DNA from: Flammeovirga agarivorans
GTDB lineage: Bacteria; Bacteroidota; Bacteroidia; Cytophagales; Flammeovirgaceae
DNA: 64,000 nt
NCBI RefSeq assembly: GCF_012641475.1
Contig: NZ_JABAIL010000002.1
Span: 817,449-881,448, forward strand
Direction of reading: 5' to 3'
Part shown: piece by piece, positions 24,757 through 33,993 of the stretch
How the letters are laid out: every line of letters begins with the position of its first letter
How positions within the stretch are numbered: position 1 is the stretch's first letter
Notes under the pieces: model-generated
The model's input: only the letters and a program-made list of their open reading frames with translations
Told to the model about the DNA's origin: nothing
Databases searched by the model: none
Program-made: the position numbers and the translations under genes

Positions 24757-26112
24757 CTACATTTCGTTCCCTACAAAATTCAAGGTTTGGACTACTTCTA
24801 ATGAATAGTTATAAAATTTAAGTTGCCCCTCTTCGAAGAAGTAATGGTATTTCTTTGACTCCTCTTTTCCGTTCTCAGTGAATGTAATCAAACGATTATC
24901 GATATTAATTTCCCATGTTCCTTTCTTTGGAGTTTTGCTTTTTTGAGTAGTCAAGAAGTGATTCTCAGGTGTAAATTCAATATACATTTCGTCTTCTCCT
25001 ACGACCTGCCATTTACCTAGAAATGGTTTTTCGGCCACTTTTTGAGTAAACTTTTGATCGATATTAGGAGTACGTCTTTCTAATTGCATCACTTGGTCAG
25101 TAATGTCTTCTGGATAAAGGTGTAATAAGCCTCCGGCCCAAAAGCAATTCAGAACCAATTCGTCTTTTTCACTTTCTTGTGTTAAGGTGATATTACTTTT
25201 CTTCGCATCGAAAGACCAAATACCTGAAGCCTTAGATCTATTTTCATGTATTAGTTGAAATGTATTGTCCTCATTAAAGACGAAGCTTTGTATTTTTCTT
25301 CCAAATACAAACCATTCTCCAAGAAGTAATGATTTCGATAGTTTTAGTTTTTGATCGTCTGAATAAAATATATTTCTAATGGAAACATCCTCTAATACAC
25401 TTTCATCGTTATAATAAAACTTCTTGGTCCAATTCCCATTCTGATCATATTCGTATTCAAAATATCTTATGTCGTTCTCTTTTTGATTGAAATCTTCTAT
25501 GACAACTTCTTCCTTCGTCAGATCTCCAAAATGGTTGTACTCATACTTTGTAAAACGCTTTACTTTTCCATTGGGTAGTTTTTCTGTGATGGATTTTGAC
25601 ACCCCATCTTTATTATCATATTCAGTAATCAACAATACTTCACCATCAATGCTAACCTTTGTCTTTTTACTGAGTGCTTTACCTTCATACTCTTTCAAAG
25701 TTGTGTATAATTTCTTACCATCCGCATCAAGGTATACACTCTCTATATTTTCACCATCAACAAACTTATTTTCGAAGGTATTATTTAATTCATTTTTCAT
25801 AAAAACTGAGGACGATATGATATTCCCATTCTTGTCGAAAGAATTTTCATAACGCCACATCTCTTTCCCTTTATAATCTAGAAATTGAGTATGAGTGATA
25901 CTATTCGCTTGGTTATAATGATAGATATCTTGCGATAAGTCTGCTTGGTAGACAATTCTAAAAACCCCTTTTTTCAGCTTGGTATCGTATTTTTTTTCTA
26001 TGATTTTAACCACTTCTCCTTTTAGAGATGCTGTTTTCTTAAAGTTCTTCTGAGATGATGATATACATGAAGAGAATACGATCACTAGTAATACAAATAT
26101 CTGCTTTGTCAT
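24757..26112 (-). CDS. Lipoprotein with YD-like repeats and a duplicated lipocalin-like end
   Basis: 451 residues from the ATG at 26112, which gives a normal lipoprotein signal with lipobox VFSSC; a longer frame begins at 26178. The first 270 residues are YD-like beta units (FDKNGNIISSSVF, TKYEYNHFGDLTKE, YEYDQNGNWTKKFYYN). The last 170 hold two copies of a lipocalin-like motif: LLLGEWFVFG...NEDNTFQL...SGIWSFDAKKSNITL and FLGKWQVVG...TPENHFLT...KGTWEINIDNRLITF. It probably sits on the outer membrane. Function unknown. Confidence 0.72.
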   Translation of the reverse strand: MTKQIFVLLVIVFSSCISSSQKNFKKTASLKGEVVKIIEKKYDTKLKKGVFRIVYQADLSQDIYHYNQANSITHTQFLDYKGKEMWRYENSFDKNGNIISSSVFMKNELNNTFENKFVDGENIESVYLDADGKKLYTTLKEYEGKALSKKTKVSIDGEVLLITEYDNKDGVSKSITEKLPNGKVKRFTKYEYNHFGDLTKEEVVIEDFNQKENDIRYFEYEYDQNGNWTKKFYYNDESVLEDVSIRNIFYSDDQKLKLSKSLLLGEWFVFGRKIQSFVFNEDNTFQLIHENRSKASGIWSFDAKKSNITLTQESEKDELVLNCFWAGGLLHLYPEDITDQVMQLERRTPNIDQKFTQKVAEKPFLGKWQVVGEDEMYIEFTPENHFLTTQKSKTPKKGTWEINIDNRLITFTENGKEESKKYHYFFEEGQLKFYNYSLEVVQTLNFVGNEM

Positions 26113-26357
26113 TTTAGTCTGAGTTAGTTCAATAAAATTAGATATGCAGCAAATATACACATGTATTAAGTGATACAATAAATTTAATTGATCGTTATTT
26201 CACAGTGTATACTTCTTGATTTATAACATACCACACATTGGAATATGCAGTATGTTATTCTGTTATCAAGAATTATTATTTTTTATAGTTTGGATCGTGA
26301 CTATCTATTATTTCGATTTCATGTAAATCAATTTTAACTATTCATCTAGTTAGATTC

Positions 26358-27506
26358 CTACAAATCTTCTCCAGATTTATAAATCATTTTATTCGTATTA
26401 CTATCTAGTTTACCTTCTTTTAATAATACTCCATTTTCGTTGTAAGAAGAATTGTAAACTAAGTTATTGTTGTTATAGATTCTATGGATTTTTAATTGAC
26501 CAGAAGGATACCATTTCTTGCTATCTCCATTTTTCAGACCTTTTGAATAAGTGATCAGTGTTTCTAAAGTATTGGTATTATCAAAGTAAAAGACTTCCTG
26601 TCCATCTAATACACCATTCTTATAAAATTTCTCACTGTACACTTTGTTCTCCGTTTCCTCAGAATACTCAATATATTTTCCTTCGAGTTTACCCTTTTGA
26701 TACTCACATGCTACATCTTTAAATCCATTATCATAGAATGATTGATATGCCCCTTCAATGTATCCTTCTTTATAAAAACATAGTGTTTTTACTTTCCCAT
26801 TTTTATGAAACTCTTCGTACTTCCCTACTTTCTTTTGATCTTCATAACGTATACTCTCTTGCAACTGTCCATTGTCATAATACGTTAATTCCGTTCCCAT
26901 TCTTTTTCCTTCCTTGTACTTCCTTTCTACAAATAATTGGTTGTTTTTATTGTAGTAGAAATACTTTCCATCTTTGAGTCCATTTTTATAATTTATCTTC
27001 TCTTTGGGGTTTCCATCACTGTAGTATTTTACATACACCCCTTCTAACTTTCCATTTTTAAAGTACGATTGCTCTTCTACTTTTCCATCTTCAAAATAGT
27101 AGTAGCTTTTCCCTTCAGGAATACCATTTTCATAATGCCTCATGTACCTTAGTGTACCATCATCATAATACTTTTTATGATCACCTGATAATTTATCATG
27201 ATCATATTCTTTCTCTGAAATGACAATTCCTTCATTGGTGAATTTTTTAAAAACACCATGTTTTACTCCTCTATCATAGTTTTCAATACGATAAACCAAG
27301 TGGTTGTATTGAGTAGATTTAAAGTAATACGTCCACTCTCCATGCTTTTGACCGTTCAAAAGATTTCCCTTTGATTTCAACAGTTTTCCTCCGGTATAAT
27401 TGACCTGTTCCTCTAAACTATCTTGAACAACCTGTCCGTAAGTGGTAATAGACAATAGAGAAAAAACTAGAAAGACAAAACCAATGAATTTGTTTTGAAA
27501 ACACAT
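26358..27506 (-). CDS. Secreted MORN-like repeat protein (YwqK family)
   Basis: 382 residues with a signal peptide (about 1-25, ending TYGQ). The rest is about 13 tandem units of 22-24 residues with the pattern 'YYxxGxxxxxxxYKNGxxxGxYxxY', for example YYSDGNPKEKINYKNGLKDGKY and YYDNGQLQESIRYEDQKKVGKY. This is the MORN/YwqK repeat. Databases often label such proteins 'antitoxin', but here it is exported and has no toxin partner, so a surface or envelope role is more sensible. Binding partner unknown. Confidence 0.8.
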   Translation of the reverse strand: MCFQNKFIGFVFLVFSLLSITTYGQVVQDSLEEQVNYTGGKLLKSKGNLLNGQKHGEWTYYFKSTQYNHLVYRIENYDRGVKHGVFKKFTNEGIVISEKEYDHDKLSGDHKKYYDDGTLRYMRHYENGIPEGKSYYYFEDGKVEEQSYFKNGKLEGVYVKYYSDGNPKEKINYKNGLKDGKYFYYNKNNQLFVERKYKEGKRMGTELTYYDNGQLQESIRYEDQKKVGKYEEFHKNGKVKTLCFYKEGYIEGAYQSFYDNGFKDVACEYQKGKLEGKYIEYSEETENKVYSEKFYKNGVLDGQEVFYFDNTNTLETLITYSKGLKNGDSKKWYPSGQLKIHRIYNNNNLVYNSSYNENGVLLKEGKLDSNTNKMIYKSGEDL

Positions 27507-27651
27507 ATAGAAAAGTATTGAGGGTGATGAATAATTAAATTTATCGCTTTAACATCAATATCAAAACATCTCATCATTGAAAAAACATTCCAATAAAATG
27601 GAAAACTAACACACACTACATTAATACAGATATTTATCAGAGTATAGGATA

Positions 27652-27696
27652 TAAAAAAAGGTTTGTAAAACGCATCAATAACATTTTCAAACCTTT
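27652..27696 (-). terminator. Terminator of the MATE exporter gene
   Basis: On the minus strand AAAGGTTTG (27696-27688) pairs with CAAACCTTT (27665-27657), followed by a run of T. Confidence 0.8.
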
Positions 27697-27702
27697 GTTC
27701 TC

Positions 27703-29133
27703 TTAAAACATTTTTGTTCTTCTAGGAAATTTCAACCCTTCAAAATCTGGTTGAGGAATTTGAATGTTCGCAGCATCTACTATTGGTAAGACCAATTTAT
27801 CATTAATCTTCAATGCCTTGAACAAAAAAATGGTCAGCAAGAAAGTAAGCACATCTGCCAAAGGCAACGCCAACCATATCCCATTAACTCCCCAAAATTT
27901 GGGAAGGACAGAAATACTAATGGCCATAAATACAATTCCTCTACAAATTGAAATCGCATTAGCTAAACTAGCTCTATTCATTGCTTGTAAATAGGAGATA
28001 TTCATAAAGTTGGCTCCTACAAAAACAACTGCACTTGTGTATAATAAAAGACCATTGGCAGTATAAGGAATAATTGCTTCCTCCCCAGTAAATACGCCAA
28101 CAATATATTCAGCATAAAAGACAGTTAACAGCAACACGACAAGCGTCAATGTAAAAGCGACTTTTTGTCCATATCTATAGATCTCTATTACTCTCTTATA
28201 TTCTTTTAAGCCAAAGTATTTACTTACAAGTGGTTGGATACCCTGAGCTAATCCGATAAAGAACATACGAGGAATCACAAAAACATAAGCGATAATCCCA
28301 AACGCAGCAACGCCAGTTTCTCCTTCTGTTTTGATCAACGCTAAATTGACTAAAACTGTAATTACCATTACAGCTGCTTCCAAGATAAAAGAAGAAAAAC
28401 CAAGGCTACTGATTCTGTAGATCGATTTCCAATCGATGCCTTTTCCTTTTAATGTCAATTGAAAAGAAGATGTAAAGAAGTGAGTCACTAAGTATAAAGC
28501 AGAAACCACTTGTGCAATTGCAGTAGCATAGGCACCTCCTTTGATCCCCATATTCAATTGGAAGATAAAGAAGTAGTCCAAAATCACGTTGGTTACTGCA
28601 CCGAGTACTAAAGAGTACATAGCCTTTTTAGGTGCATTATCATTTCTTACAAATGCATTGAGTGAAAAGGAAATCATCAAAAAGAATGCTGCTAACAGGC
28701 AAGGGTATAAATAATCCTTGACCAAAGGTAACAAACGGTCTGTAGCCCCAAATGCATAAAGTATTTCATTTGGGAATAAAAAAACGATACAAGCAACCAC
28801 ACCATATACAGCAAGGTTGAGTAATAATGTATAAGTAAAAATGCGGTTTTTCTTATCTTGTTCATGCGGATGAAGTGCCACCAATGTAGCCCCACCTACA
28901 CCAAACATTAAACCCATTGCGGCTAACAGGTTGATCACTGGATACCCTACATTGACTGCAGCGATGGCTTCAGTTCCAATTCCTCTAGCGATAAAAATTC
29001 CATCTGCCACCACATATAATGAGTTGACAAGCATTCCTAATGCCGATGGCAAAGCAAAACGATAAAACTGCTTTCTGAATGCACTCTTAGTGTTCATAGA
29101 AGCTTTAGGTATTCCTACTGCACCTGTTGACAT
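27703..29133 (-). CDS. MATE-family multidrug/toxin exporter
   Basis: 476 residues with 12 predicted membrane helices. The first half has the MATE opening RFALPSALGMLVNSLYVVADGIFIARGIGTEAIAAVNVGYPVI. The second half repeats this plan (FSSFILEAAVMVITVLVNLALIKTEGETGVAAFGIIAYV), with GLAQGIQPLVSKYFGLKEYKRV between. This is the normal length and pseudo-twofold arrangement of the MATE family. It exports cationic drugs or metabolites by Na+ or H+ antiport; the substrate is unknown. It is a single gene with its own terminator. Confidence 0.9.
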   Translation of the reverse strand: MSTGAVGIPKASMNTKSAFRKQFYRFALPSALGMLVNSLYVVADGIFIARGIGTEAIAAVNVGYPVINLLAAMGLMFGVGGATLVALHPHEQDKKNRIFTYTLLLNLAVYGVVACIVFLFPNEILYAFGATDRLLPLVKDYLYPCLLAAFFLMISFSLNAFVRNDNAPKKAMYSLVLGAVTNVILDYFFIFQLNMGIKGGAYATAIAQVVSALYLVTHFFTSSFQLTLKGKGIDWKSIYRISSLGFSSFILEAAVMVITVLVNLALIKTEGETGVAAFGIIAYVFVIPRMFFIGLAQGIQPLVSKYFGLKEYKRVIEIYRYGQKVAFTLTLVVLLLTVFYAEYIVGVFTGEEAIIPYTANGLLLYTSAVVFVGANFMNISYLQAMNRASLANAISICRGIVFMAISISVLPKFWGVNGIWLALPLADVLTFLLTIFLFKALKINDKLVLPIVDAANIQIPQPDFEGLKFPRRTKMF

Positions 29134-29473
29134 TTTTGTATTGATAAAATGGTTATTAAAGCAAAAATTTGAGATTTTAACGGGCTAAAATCAAAACCCT
29201 AACACTCTGATTTAAAGCTATTTTTGGTCTATTCTAGATTTTGATGGCGCGAATATAGGAGTTTTAAAATTACTGTCAATAGTTGGAAAAAATTTGACTG
29301 ATCGGCTTAACTATTATTAGCTAAAGGAACAGTCTTATTCGGAGAAGAAGTACCCTATCAAAAAAATATTTAAGGAAAAGTGTGACTTTTAGAAAACCCT
29401 GCGAATAATAAGATAAACATTAAAAGTTCAGACCATGAAAACAATAAAATCACATTCAACTAAAACGAATTGA
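29134..29473. other. Intergenic region between divergent MATE and sigma-factor genes
   Basis: About 340 bases. It must hold both promoters, but I find no clear TAnnTTTG box, hairpin or reading frame in it. Confidence 0.5.
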
Positions 29474-29986
29474 ATGGAGACAAACAGAAAAAATAAATTC
29501 ATATCGACAATCAATTCACACAAAAAAATCATTTACAAGATTGTGAATTCTTATTGTCAGGATATTGAAGATCGAAAAGATTTGGAGCAGGAAATCATCA
29601 TTCAATTATGGAATGCTTTTGATAAGTATAACCCAGAATATAAATACTCTACTTGGATGTATCGGATTGCACTAAATGTAGCTATTTCATTTTACAGGAA
29701 GGAAAAGAAATGGCTAGCCAATAATGATTTTTCTAGCGTAGAATCTATTTACAATGTCGTTGATGAGAATGAAGACGAGACGGAGTTAGACAACAATATA
29801 AAGTTGTTACAACAATTCATTAATGATTTAGATGAATTAAATAAAGCTCTGATGCTGTTGTATTTGGAAGAGAAGTCGTACGTTGAAATCGCAGAGATTT
29901 TAGGTATCTCAAAAACTAATGTAGCGACAAAAATCAGTAGACTTAAATTAAAATTAAAGAAAGAGTTTCAAAAAAATAATAGATAA
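29474..29986 (+). CDS. ECF-type RNA polymerase sigma factor
   Basis: 170 residues. Region 2 (about 10-80) contains IIYKIVNSYCQDIEDRKDLEQEIIIQLWNAFDKYNPEYKYSTWMYRIALNVAISFYRK, with the DLxQEIxIxLW core-binding helix. Region 4 (about 115-165) contains ALMLLYLEEKSYVEIAEILGISKTNVATKISRLKLKLKK. There is no extra domain. The stop codon overlaps the start of the next gene (TAATG), so the two are translationally coupled. The partner is a membrane protein that may control it. Confidence 0.9.
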   Translation: METNRKNKFISTINSHKKIIYKIVNSYCQDIEDRKDLEQEIIIQLWNAFDKYNPEYKYSTWMYRIALNVAISFYRKEKKWLANNDFSSVESIYNVVDENEDETELDNNIKLLQQFINDLDELNKALMLLYLEEKSYVEIAEILGISKTNVATKISRLKLKLKKEFQKNNR

Positions 29987-30645
29987 TGGAAGATATAGAA
30001 CTAAAAAAATTATTCGCCGCATACGATTCAAAGCTGGATAAAATGCTTCAGGTAAATGACGCTGTAATCGATTCATTGCCACTTGATAAATCTAAAAAAA
30101 ATAGAGATCGTATCGTAAGATTTAGAAGTATTGAAGTAGCAACTTTTAGTATCATTGTGCTATTATTGGGCGGATATATTGCTAACCATTGGGGGCAAAC
30201 ACATTTAGTTATCAGCGGAATTATTGTACACCTATTTGCAATAGTTGCTCTTGTGGGAAGCATAGGCCAAGTTGTGCTCCTACGACAAATTGATTTCTCA
30301 AAACCTATTGTTGAAATCAGGAAAAAAACGGAGCTTGTTAATGCACATGGTTTATTATTTATAAAATTGATATTCCTTTCTACTCCTGTTTGGTGGGCTT
30401 ATGCAATTGTAGGTATTAATGTCATCCTTGGAGTGGATCTATATCCTTATTTAGAGCCAGGTTTCGTACAAAGATATTTCATCGCCAATTTCCTTTTGGT
30501 TATCCCAATTGTATGGGCCTTTAATAAGTTATCACACAAAAATTTACATATTAAATGGGTAAGAACGACAATCAAAGTATTTACTGGCTCTAAAACAATG
30601 GAGGCTTTGGAAGCTATAAACGAAATTGAGGAGTTTGAGAAGTAA
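29986..30645 (+). CDS. Membrane protein coupled to the sigma factor, possible anti-sigma factor
   Basis: 219 residues. A cytoplasmic N-terminus of about 50 residues (MEDIELKKLFAAYDSKLDKMLQVN...) is followed by four membrane helices (about 50-67, 73-95, 120-145, 160-182) and a charged C-terminal tail. It shares a one-base overlap with the sigma gene. The N-terminus lacks the HxxxCxxC zinc anti-sigma motif, so control of the sigma factor is inferred from coupling and layout, as in other Bacteroidota sigma/membrane pairs. No other family was recognised. Confidence 0.7.
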   Translation: MEDIELKKLFAAYDSKLDKMLQVNDAVIDSLPLDKSKKNRDRIVRFRSIEVATFSIIVLLLGGYIANHWGQTHLVISGIIVHLFAIVALVGSIGQVVLLRQIDFSKPIVEIRKKTELVNAHGLLFIKLIFLSTPVWWAYAIVGINVILGVDLYPYLEPGFVQRYFIANFLLVIPIVWAFNKLSHKNLHIKWVRTTIKVFTGSKTMEALEAINEIEEFEK

Positions 30646-30715
30646 ATATTTACATCTTACAGTGAAAAATAATGCTCCTTTTTTATGAATTGGGAGTTGA
30701 AATAGATTTATTTCC

Positions 30716-30755
30716 CCCTCATCAGCCCAGGACTTAAGTCCTGGGCTGATGAGGG
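30716..30755. repeat. 40-bp perfect palindrome, REP-like
   Basis: Positions 30716-30735 and 30736-30755 are exact reverse complements, with GACTTAAGTC at the centre and CAGCCCAG/CTGGGCTG flanks. The centre and the GGGCT ends recall the palindromes at 38382-38401 and 38501-38520. It lies between the sigma-partner gene and the DUF3817 gene and could also stop transcription. Confidence 0.8.
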
Positions 30756-30847
30756 AAAGTATTGTGTTAAGACTAACAAAGAATATAATCACAAATTATC
30801 CCTAAATTTGCCCTCACCACAACAAACTTATTTAACCACTAAAAAAT

Positions 30848-31138
30848 ATGTCAGGAATAAAAGCAATTCGTTTTATAGGTCTTCTAGAAGGGATCTCTTT
30901 CCTATTAATTCTGTTTGTTTCAATGCCATTGAAATACATTGCAGATATACATGAGCCAAATAAAATTATTGGAATGGGGCATGGCGTATTATTTATTCTA
31001 TATGTAGCCATTGTCTTATACATTCACTTCACTATAAAATGGGGCTTCAAAAATAGTGCTTGGGCATTTGCAGCATCACTGATTCCATTTGGAACTTTTG
31101 TGGCAGATAAGAAGATATTTAAAGGTTATGATAACTAG
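30848..31138 (+). CDS. DUF3817 small membrane protein
   Basis: 96 residues with three membrane helices (about 7-27, 43-62, 70-88). It has the family layout: an opening RFIGLLEGISFLLILFVSMPLKY, then GMGHGVLFILYV, and a final SLIPFGTFVADKK. The family is widespread and its role is unknown. It may have its own promoter after the palindrome at 30716-30755. It is convergent with the SDR gene. Confidence 0.85.
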   Translation: MSGIKAIRFIGLLEGISFLLILFVSMPLKYIADIHEPNKIIGMGHGVLFILYVAIVLYIHFTIKWGFKNSAWAFAASLIPFGTFVADKKIFKGYDN

Positions 31139-31172
31139 ACTTTGGTTATTCAAATCCAGCAAAAGTATAACA

Positions 31173-31217
31173 ATAAAAAAATATCATAAGTCAGCATCAT
31201 AAACTGACTTATGATAT
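31173..31217. terminator. Bidirectional terminator between DUF3817 and SDR genes
   Basis: A perfect 13-bp stem ATATCATAAGTCA (31181-31193) with 31205-31217. An A tract at 31174-31180 gives a T run for minus-strand transcripts. Confidence 0.85.
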
Positions 31218-31226
31218 AACTAAAAA

Positions 31227-31961
31227 TTACCAAGCGACTTCTTCGCCCATATGAATAAATTTACCGTTAAAGTCTGTTTCTTCTTCAAGAGAAAGACTTA
31301 CTGATGTTTTCGCTCCATCTACTACTTCCATTGGTGCACCGTCTGTACCTAGATCAGTTTTTACCCATCCTGGGTGTGCTGAATTTACGTTGACATTTGT
31401 CCCTTCTAAAGCGGCTGCCAAATGAACAGTAAATGAATTAAGAGCGGCTTTTGAAGCATCATAAGCAAACGGTTTTACACTATAATAAGGAGATTCGGTA
31501 TCGCTTTGTACGGTATTAGATCCCAAAATACTTGACAGGTTGACAACTCTTCCTGCATCACTTTTCTTCAGTAATGGTAACAATTCCTGTGTTAAATTCA
31601 CTACACTGAAGAAATTGACATCAAATGTATTTTGTAAAGTACTTGAAGAAATATTTTCTGATGTGTTCGTTCCTAGTGGTTCATCTTGATGCATAATACC
31701 TGCATTATTCACCAAGATATCAAGCTTTCCATACTGACTTTCAATATAGCCTTTTAGCGTTTTGATTTCAGAGTTACTGGTCACTTCCAATTGGACTAAT
31801 TCAACGTCCAAACCTTCAGATTTCAGCTTTTCTACTGCAGTCTCTCCTTTCGATTTATCTCTAGAAGCCATCAGTACTTTGATACCTTTTGCCCCTAATT
31901 GACGAGCAGTTTCAAAACCTAATCCTTTGTTCGCTCCTGTTACTAATGCTATTCTTTTCAT
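31227..31961 (-). CDS. Short-chain dehydrogenase/reductase
   Basis: 244 residues. The NADP-binding motif is TGANKGLGFE near the N-terminus, with ASRDKSKGE after the second strand favouring NADP(H). NNAG is at about 86-89, the catalytic Ser in NLSSILGS, and the YxxxK pair in YDASKAA. The insertion with YYSVKPF before it is typical of carbonyl-reductase-like SDRs. It reduces an aldehyde, ketone or quinone; the substrate is unknown. A LysR gene is divergent from it with 114 bases between, so the LysR protein probably regulates it. Confidence 0.9.
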   Translation of the reverse strand: MKRIALVTGANKGLGFETARQLGAKGIKVLMASRDKSKGETAVEKLKSEGLDVELVQLEVTSNSEIKTLKGYIESQYGKLDILVNNAGIMHQDEPLGTNTSENISSSTLQNTFDVNFFSVVNLTQELLPLLKKSDAGRVVNLSSILGSNTVQSDTESPYYSVKPFAYDASKAALNSFTVHLAAALEGTNVNVNSAHPGWVKTDLGTDGAPMEVVDGAKTSVSLSLEEETDFNGKFIHMGEEVAW

Positions 31962-32002
31962 TTTACTAAAGTTTAATATTTAAAGATTGAATGATGATGT
32001 AA

Positions 32003-32060
32003 CAAATGTAGAGGGCTTGTGATATAAAATGAAATCGTTTAATTTTAGTCATGATATAAA
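32003..32060. promoter_or_regulatory. Promoter and possible operator between SDR and LysR genes
   Basis: A minus-strand -7 box TACATTTG (32010-32003) points to the SDR gene. The 9-mer TGATATAAA occurs at 32020-32028 and 32052-32060, 32 bases apart, about three helical turns. LysR proteins often bind such spaced sites. Function inferred. Confidence 0.4.
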
Positions 32061-32075
32061 TAAATTAATATCACT

Positions 32076-32963
32076 ATGATTAATTTAGAATGGTATAGAA
32101 CTTTCAAAGCAGTATATAAACATCAGAGTTACTCTAAAGCTGCTGAAGAATTATTTTTAACGCAACCCACCGTCAGCAATCAAATGAATATGTTAGAGGC
32201 AGCAGTTGGGCATAAATTATTTACTAGAAAATCAAAAGGGGTTGTACCAACAGATCATGCGAAGTTTCTGAATAATTTGATTATTGAATCTTTAGATACG
32301 CTGGAAAAAGTTGAGGCAAGCTATAGCAAATCAGTCAAAAAAGAGGACAAACAATATATTTTCGGCCTTAACGAAAACCTTTATAAAAGCTTTGTTTCTA
32401 AAGACTTATTAGAAACTTTCAAGCACTTGACCGTACATTTTGAAGCTGATAATCAAAAGTTATTTGACATGGTCAATAATCAACAAATTGATGCAGCTAT
32501 AATTAAAGAGGATATACAAACGTTTGATGTATTGTCTGAAAGAATTATGCAATCACAATTAATCGTAGTTGGACACCCAAATATTGATACCCATAACCTC
32601 AAAGATTTCATTCGTAAAAATGAATTGAACAAAATTCAAAAGTGGTTAGAAGGCCAAGTTTGGTTTTCACACATGTCTACAAATCCATTTATTAAGTTGT
32701 TATGGATGCATTGCTTTAACAAAAAGCGACCGAAGATTTTCACAAACTATATCATCCCAAATGAATATTTCATGTTACAAGAATTAACTGAAGTCGAAGG
32801 GGTCGCTGTAACATTAAAACATAATGCTCAAGAATTTTTAGATCAGAAACAACTACAATTAATTTGGGAACCCAATGATTATCCAATCAGAGATTACTAT
32901 CTAATTGCACATAAAAAACAAGAACCTTTCTTTACTATTTTGAAGTCTATTTTTCAGAAATGA
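32076..32963 (+). CDS. LysR-family transcription regulator
   Basis: 295 residues. The winged helix-turn-helix is at 1-60 (FKAVYKHQSYSKAAEELFLTQPTVSNQMNMLEAAVGHKLFTR). An effector-binding domain follows at about 90-290 with substrate-binding-like strands (FEADNQKLFDMVNNQQIDAAIIKED, VEGVAVTLKHNA). It is divergent from the SDR gene, the classical LysR arrangement. The effector is unknown. Confidence 0.9.
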   Translation: MINLEWYRTFKAVYKHQSYSKAAEELFLTQPTVSNQMNMLEAAVGHKLFTRKSKGVVPTDHAKFLNNLIIESLDTLEKVEASYSKSVKKEDKQYIFGLNENLYKSFVSKDLLETFKHLTVHFEADNQKLFDMVNNQQIDAAIIKEDIQTFDVLSERIMQSQLIVVGHPNIDTHNLKDFIRKNELNKIQKWLEGQVWFSHMSTNPFIKLLWMHCFNKKRPKIFTNYIIPNEYFMLQELTEVEGVAVTLKHNAQEFLDQKQLQLIWEPNDYPIRDYYLIAHKKQEPFFTILKSIFQK

Positions 32964-33302
32964 TTTTTTGATGGGGATAGAATAAAATCAGCATCGTCTT
33001 TTTCCCTTCAAGACAACATTTTGTAGGCATGAGTACTGACCCGAGTTACGCTACTCATTTTTACGATAGACAAGCTGCTTTGAAATAAGGTTTTGTGAAG
33101 CTGGTGATGGAATGGGATGAATAATAATCTTTTATTCTTTACTGTTTTAATAGAATGATAGTGTACAGTAATAATCGTTAGTGTAATACTTTTTATCTAT
33201 TTTTTGTATTGCGAAGATATTTTTGTTTTATTAATGATATTGGGGTAAATTTAGAGAACCTTACAGCATTCTAAGACCACTCATTTATAATAGAACATTA
33301 CA
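32964..33302. other. Intergenic region before the accessory patch
   Basis: About 340 bases. A 19-codon frame at 33029 (MSTDPSYATHFYDRQAALK) may be the remnant of a gene end. A -7-like box TATTTTTG is at 33218-33225 without a good -33 element. No strong hairpin. Confidence 0.4.
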
Positions 33303-33983
33303 ATGAATCTAGAAATCATAATTTCAATTATTGCTTTGATTTTTTCAATAGGAAGTAGTTTTGCCTATTGGTTTTTACGTAACGAAAGTAATACAATTGC
33401 TAAAAGTGTAAAAGAATTACAAGATGAAAGAAATCAAATCATGAAAATGGGTATTGATCAACAAGAAAGAGTTGTCAATCTAGATGAAAAAAAATATGAA
33501 AATGAAAAAGATGATAGGTTTAATGCAGAAATTGATAGATTCATGAATGATATAGATCAACATGATGATATTAATATTAAAACATATACAATCATAGTAA
33601 CGGTTCAAAATGCTATGACCTTAGTCAAAGTAAGAACTAATGGTAATTATAAAATTGATCCTATTATTTCTAGATTATGGTGTGAATTAGGAACTAGATG
33701 CATGAAATCAAAAATACCAATTCTAACCAACTTAGGTAAAACATTATATTCAAAAAGTGTTGGTTACTCTACAGGTGAGTATATGTCTGATACAACTTTT
33801 AAGGTAATTCAAGAACAAATTAATGGTATATCTTCTTACTTAAAAAGTAATAGTTCACGAAGACAATTAATAGATGCTATTGAATTAAGTAAAAGTATTG
33901 AACTAGAAAATAAGAATACATTAAGTATAAAATATGAAGTAGATAAAAAGTCAGGTATTATAAAAAAAAATTATATAATCTGA
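33303..33983 (+). CDS. Membrane-anchored coiled-coil protein, unknown
   Basis: 226 residues. One membrane helix at about 4-26 is followed by a charged coiled coil (about 30-80, with NTIAKSVKELQDERNQIMKM and KYENEKDDRFNAEIDRF). A globular part with a Cys-containing strand (LWCELGTRCMKSKIPI) and a Lys/Asn-rich end completes it. I recognise no family. The base composition is more AT-rich than the housekeeping genes, like that of the PIN-domain gene that follows, and the two are probably part of one accessory patch. Whether they work together is unknown. Confidence 0.6.
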   Translation: MNLEIIISIIALIFSIGSSFAYWFLRNESNTIAKSVKELQDERNQIMKMGIDQQERVVNLDEKKYENEKDDRFNAEIDRFMNDIDQHDDINIKTYTIIVTVQNAMTLVKVRTNGNYKIDPIISRLWCELGTRCMKSKIPILTNLGKTLYSKSVGYSTGEYMSDTTFKVIQEQINGISSYLKSNSSRRQLIDAIELSKSIELENKNTLSIKYEVDKKSGIIKKNYII

Positions 33984-33993
33984 GAAATAGTAA

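Noticed and set aside
26358-27506. Toxin-antitoxin system suggested by the YwqK 'antitoxin' label
   Set aside because: The protein has a signal peptide and no toxin gene is next to it; MORN-like repeats explain the match.
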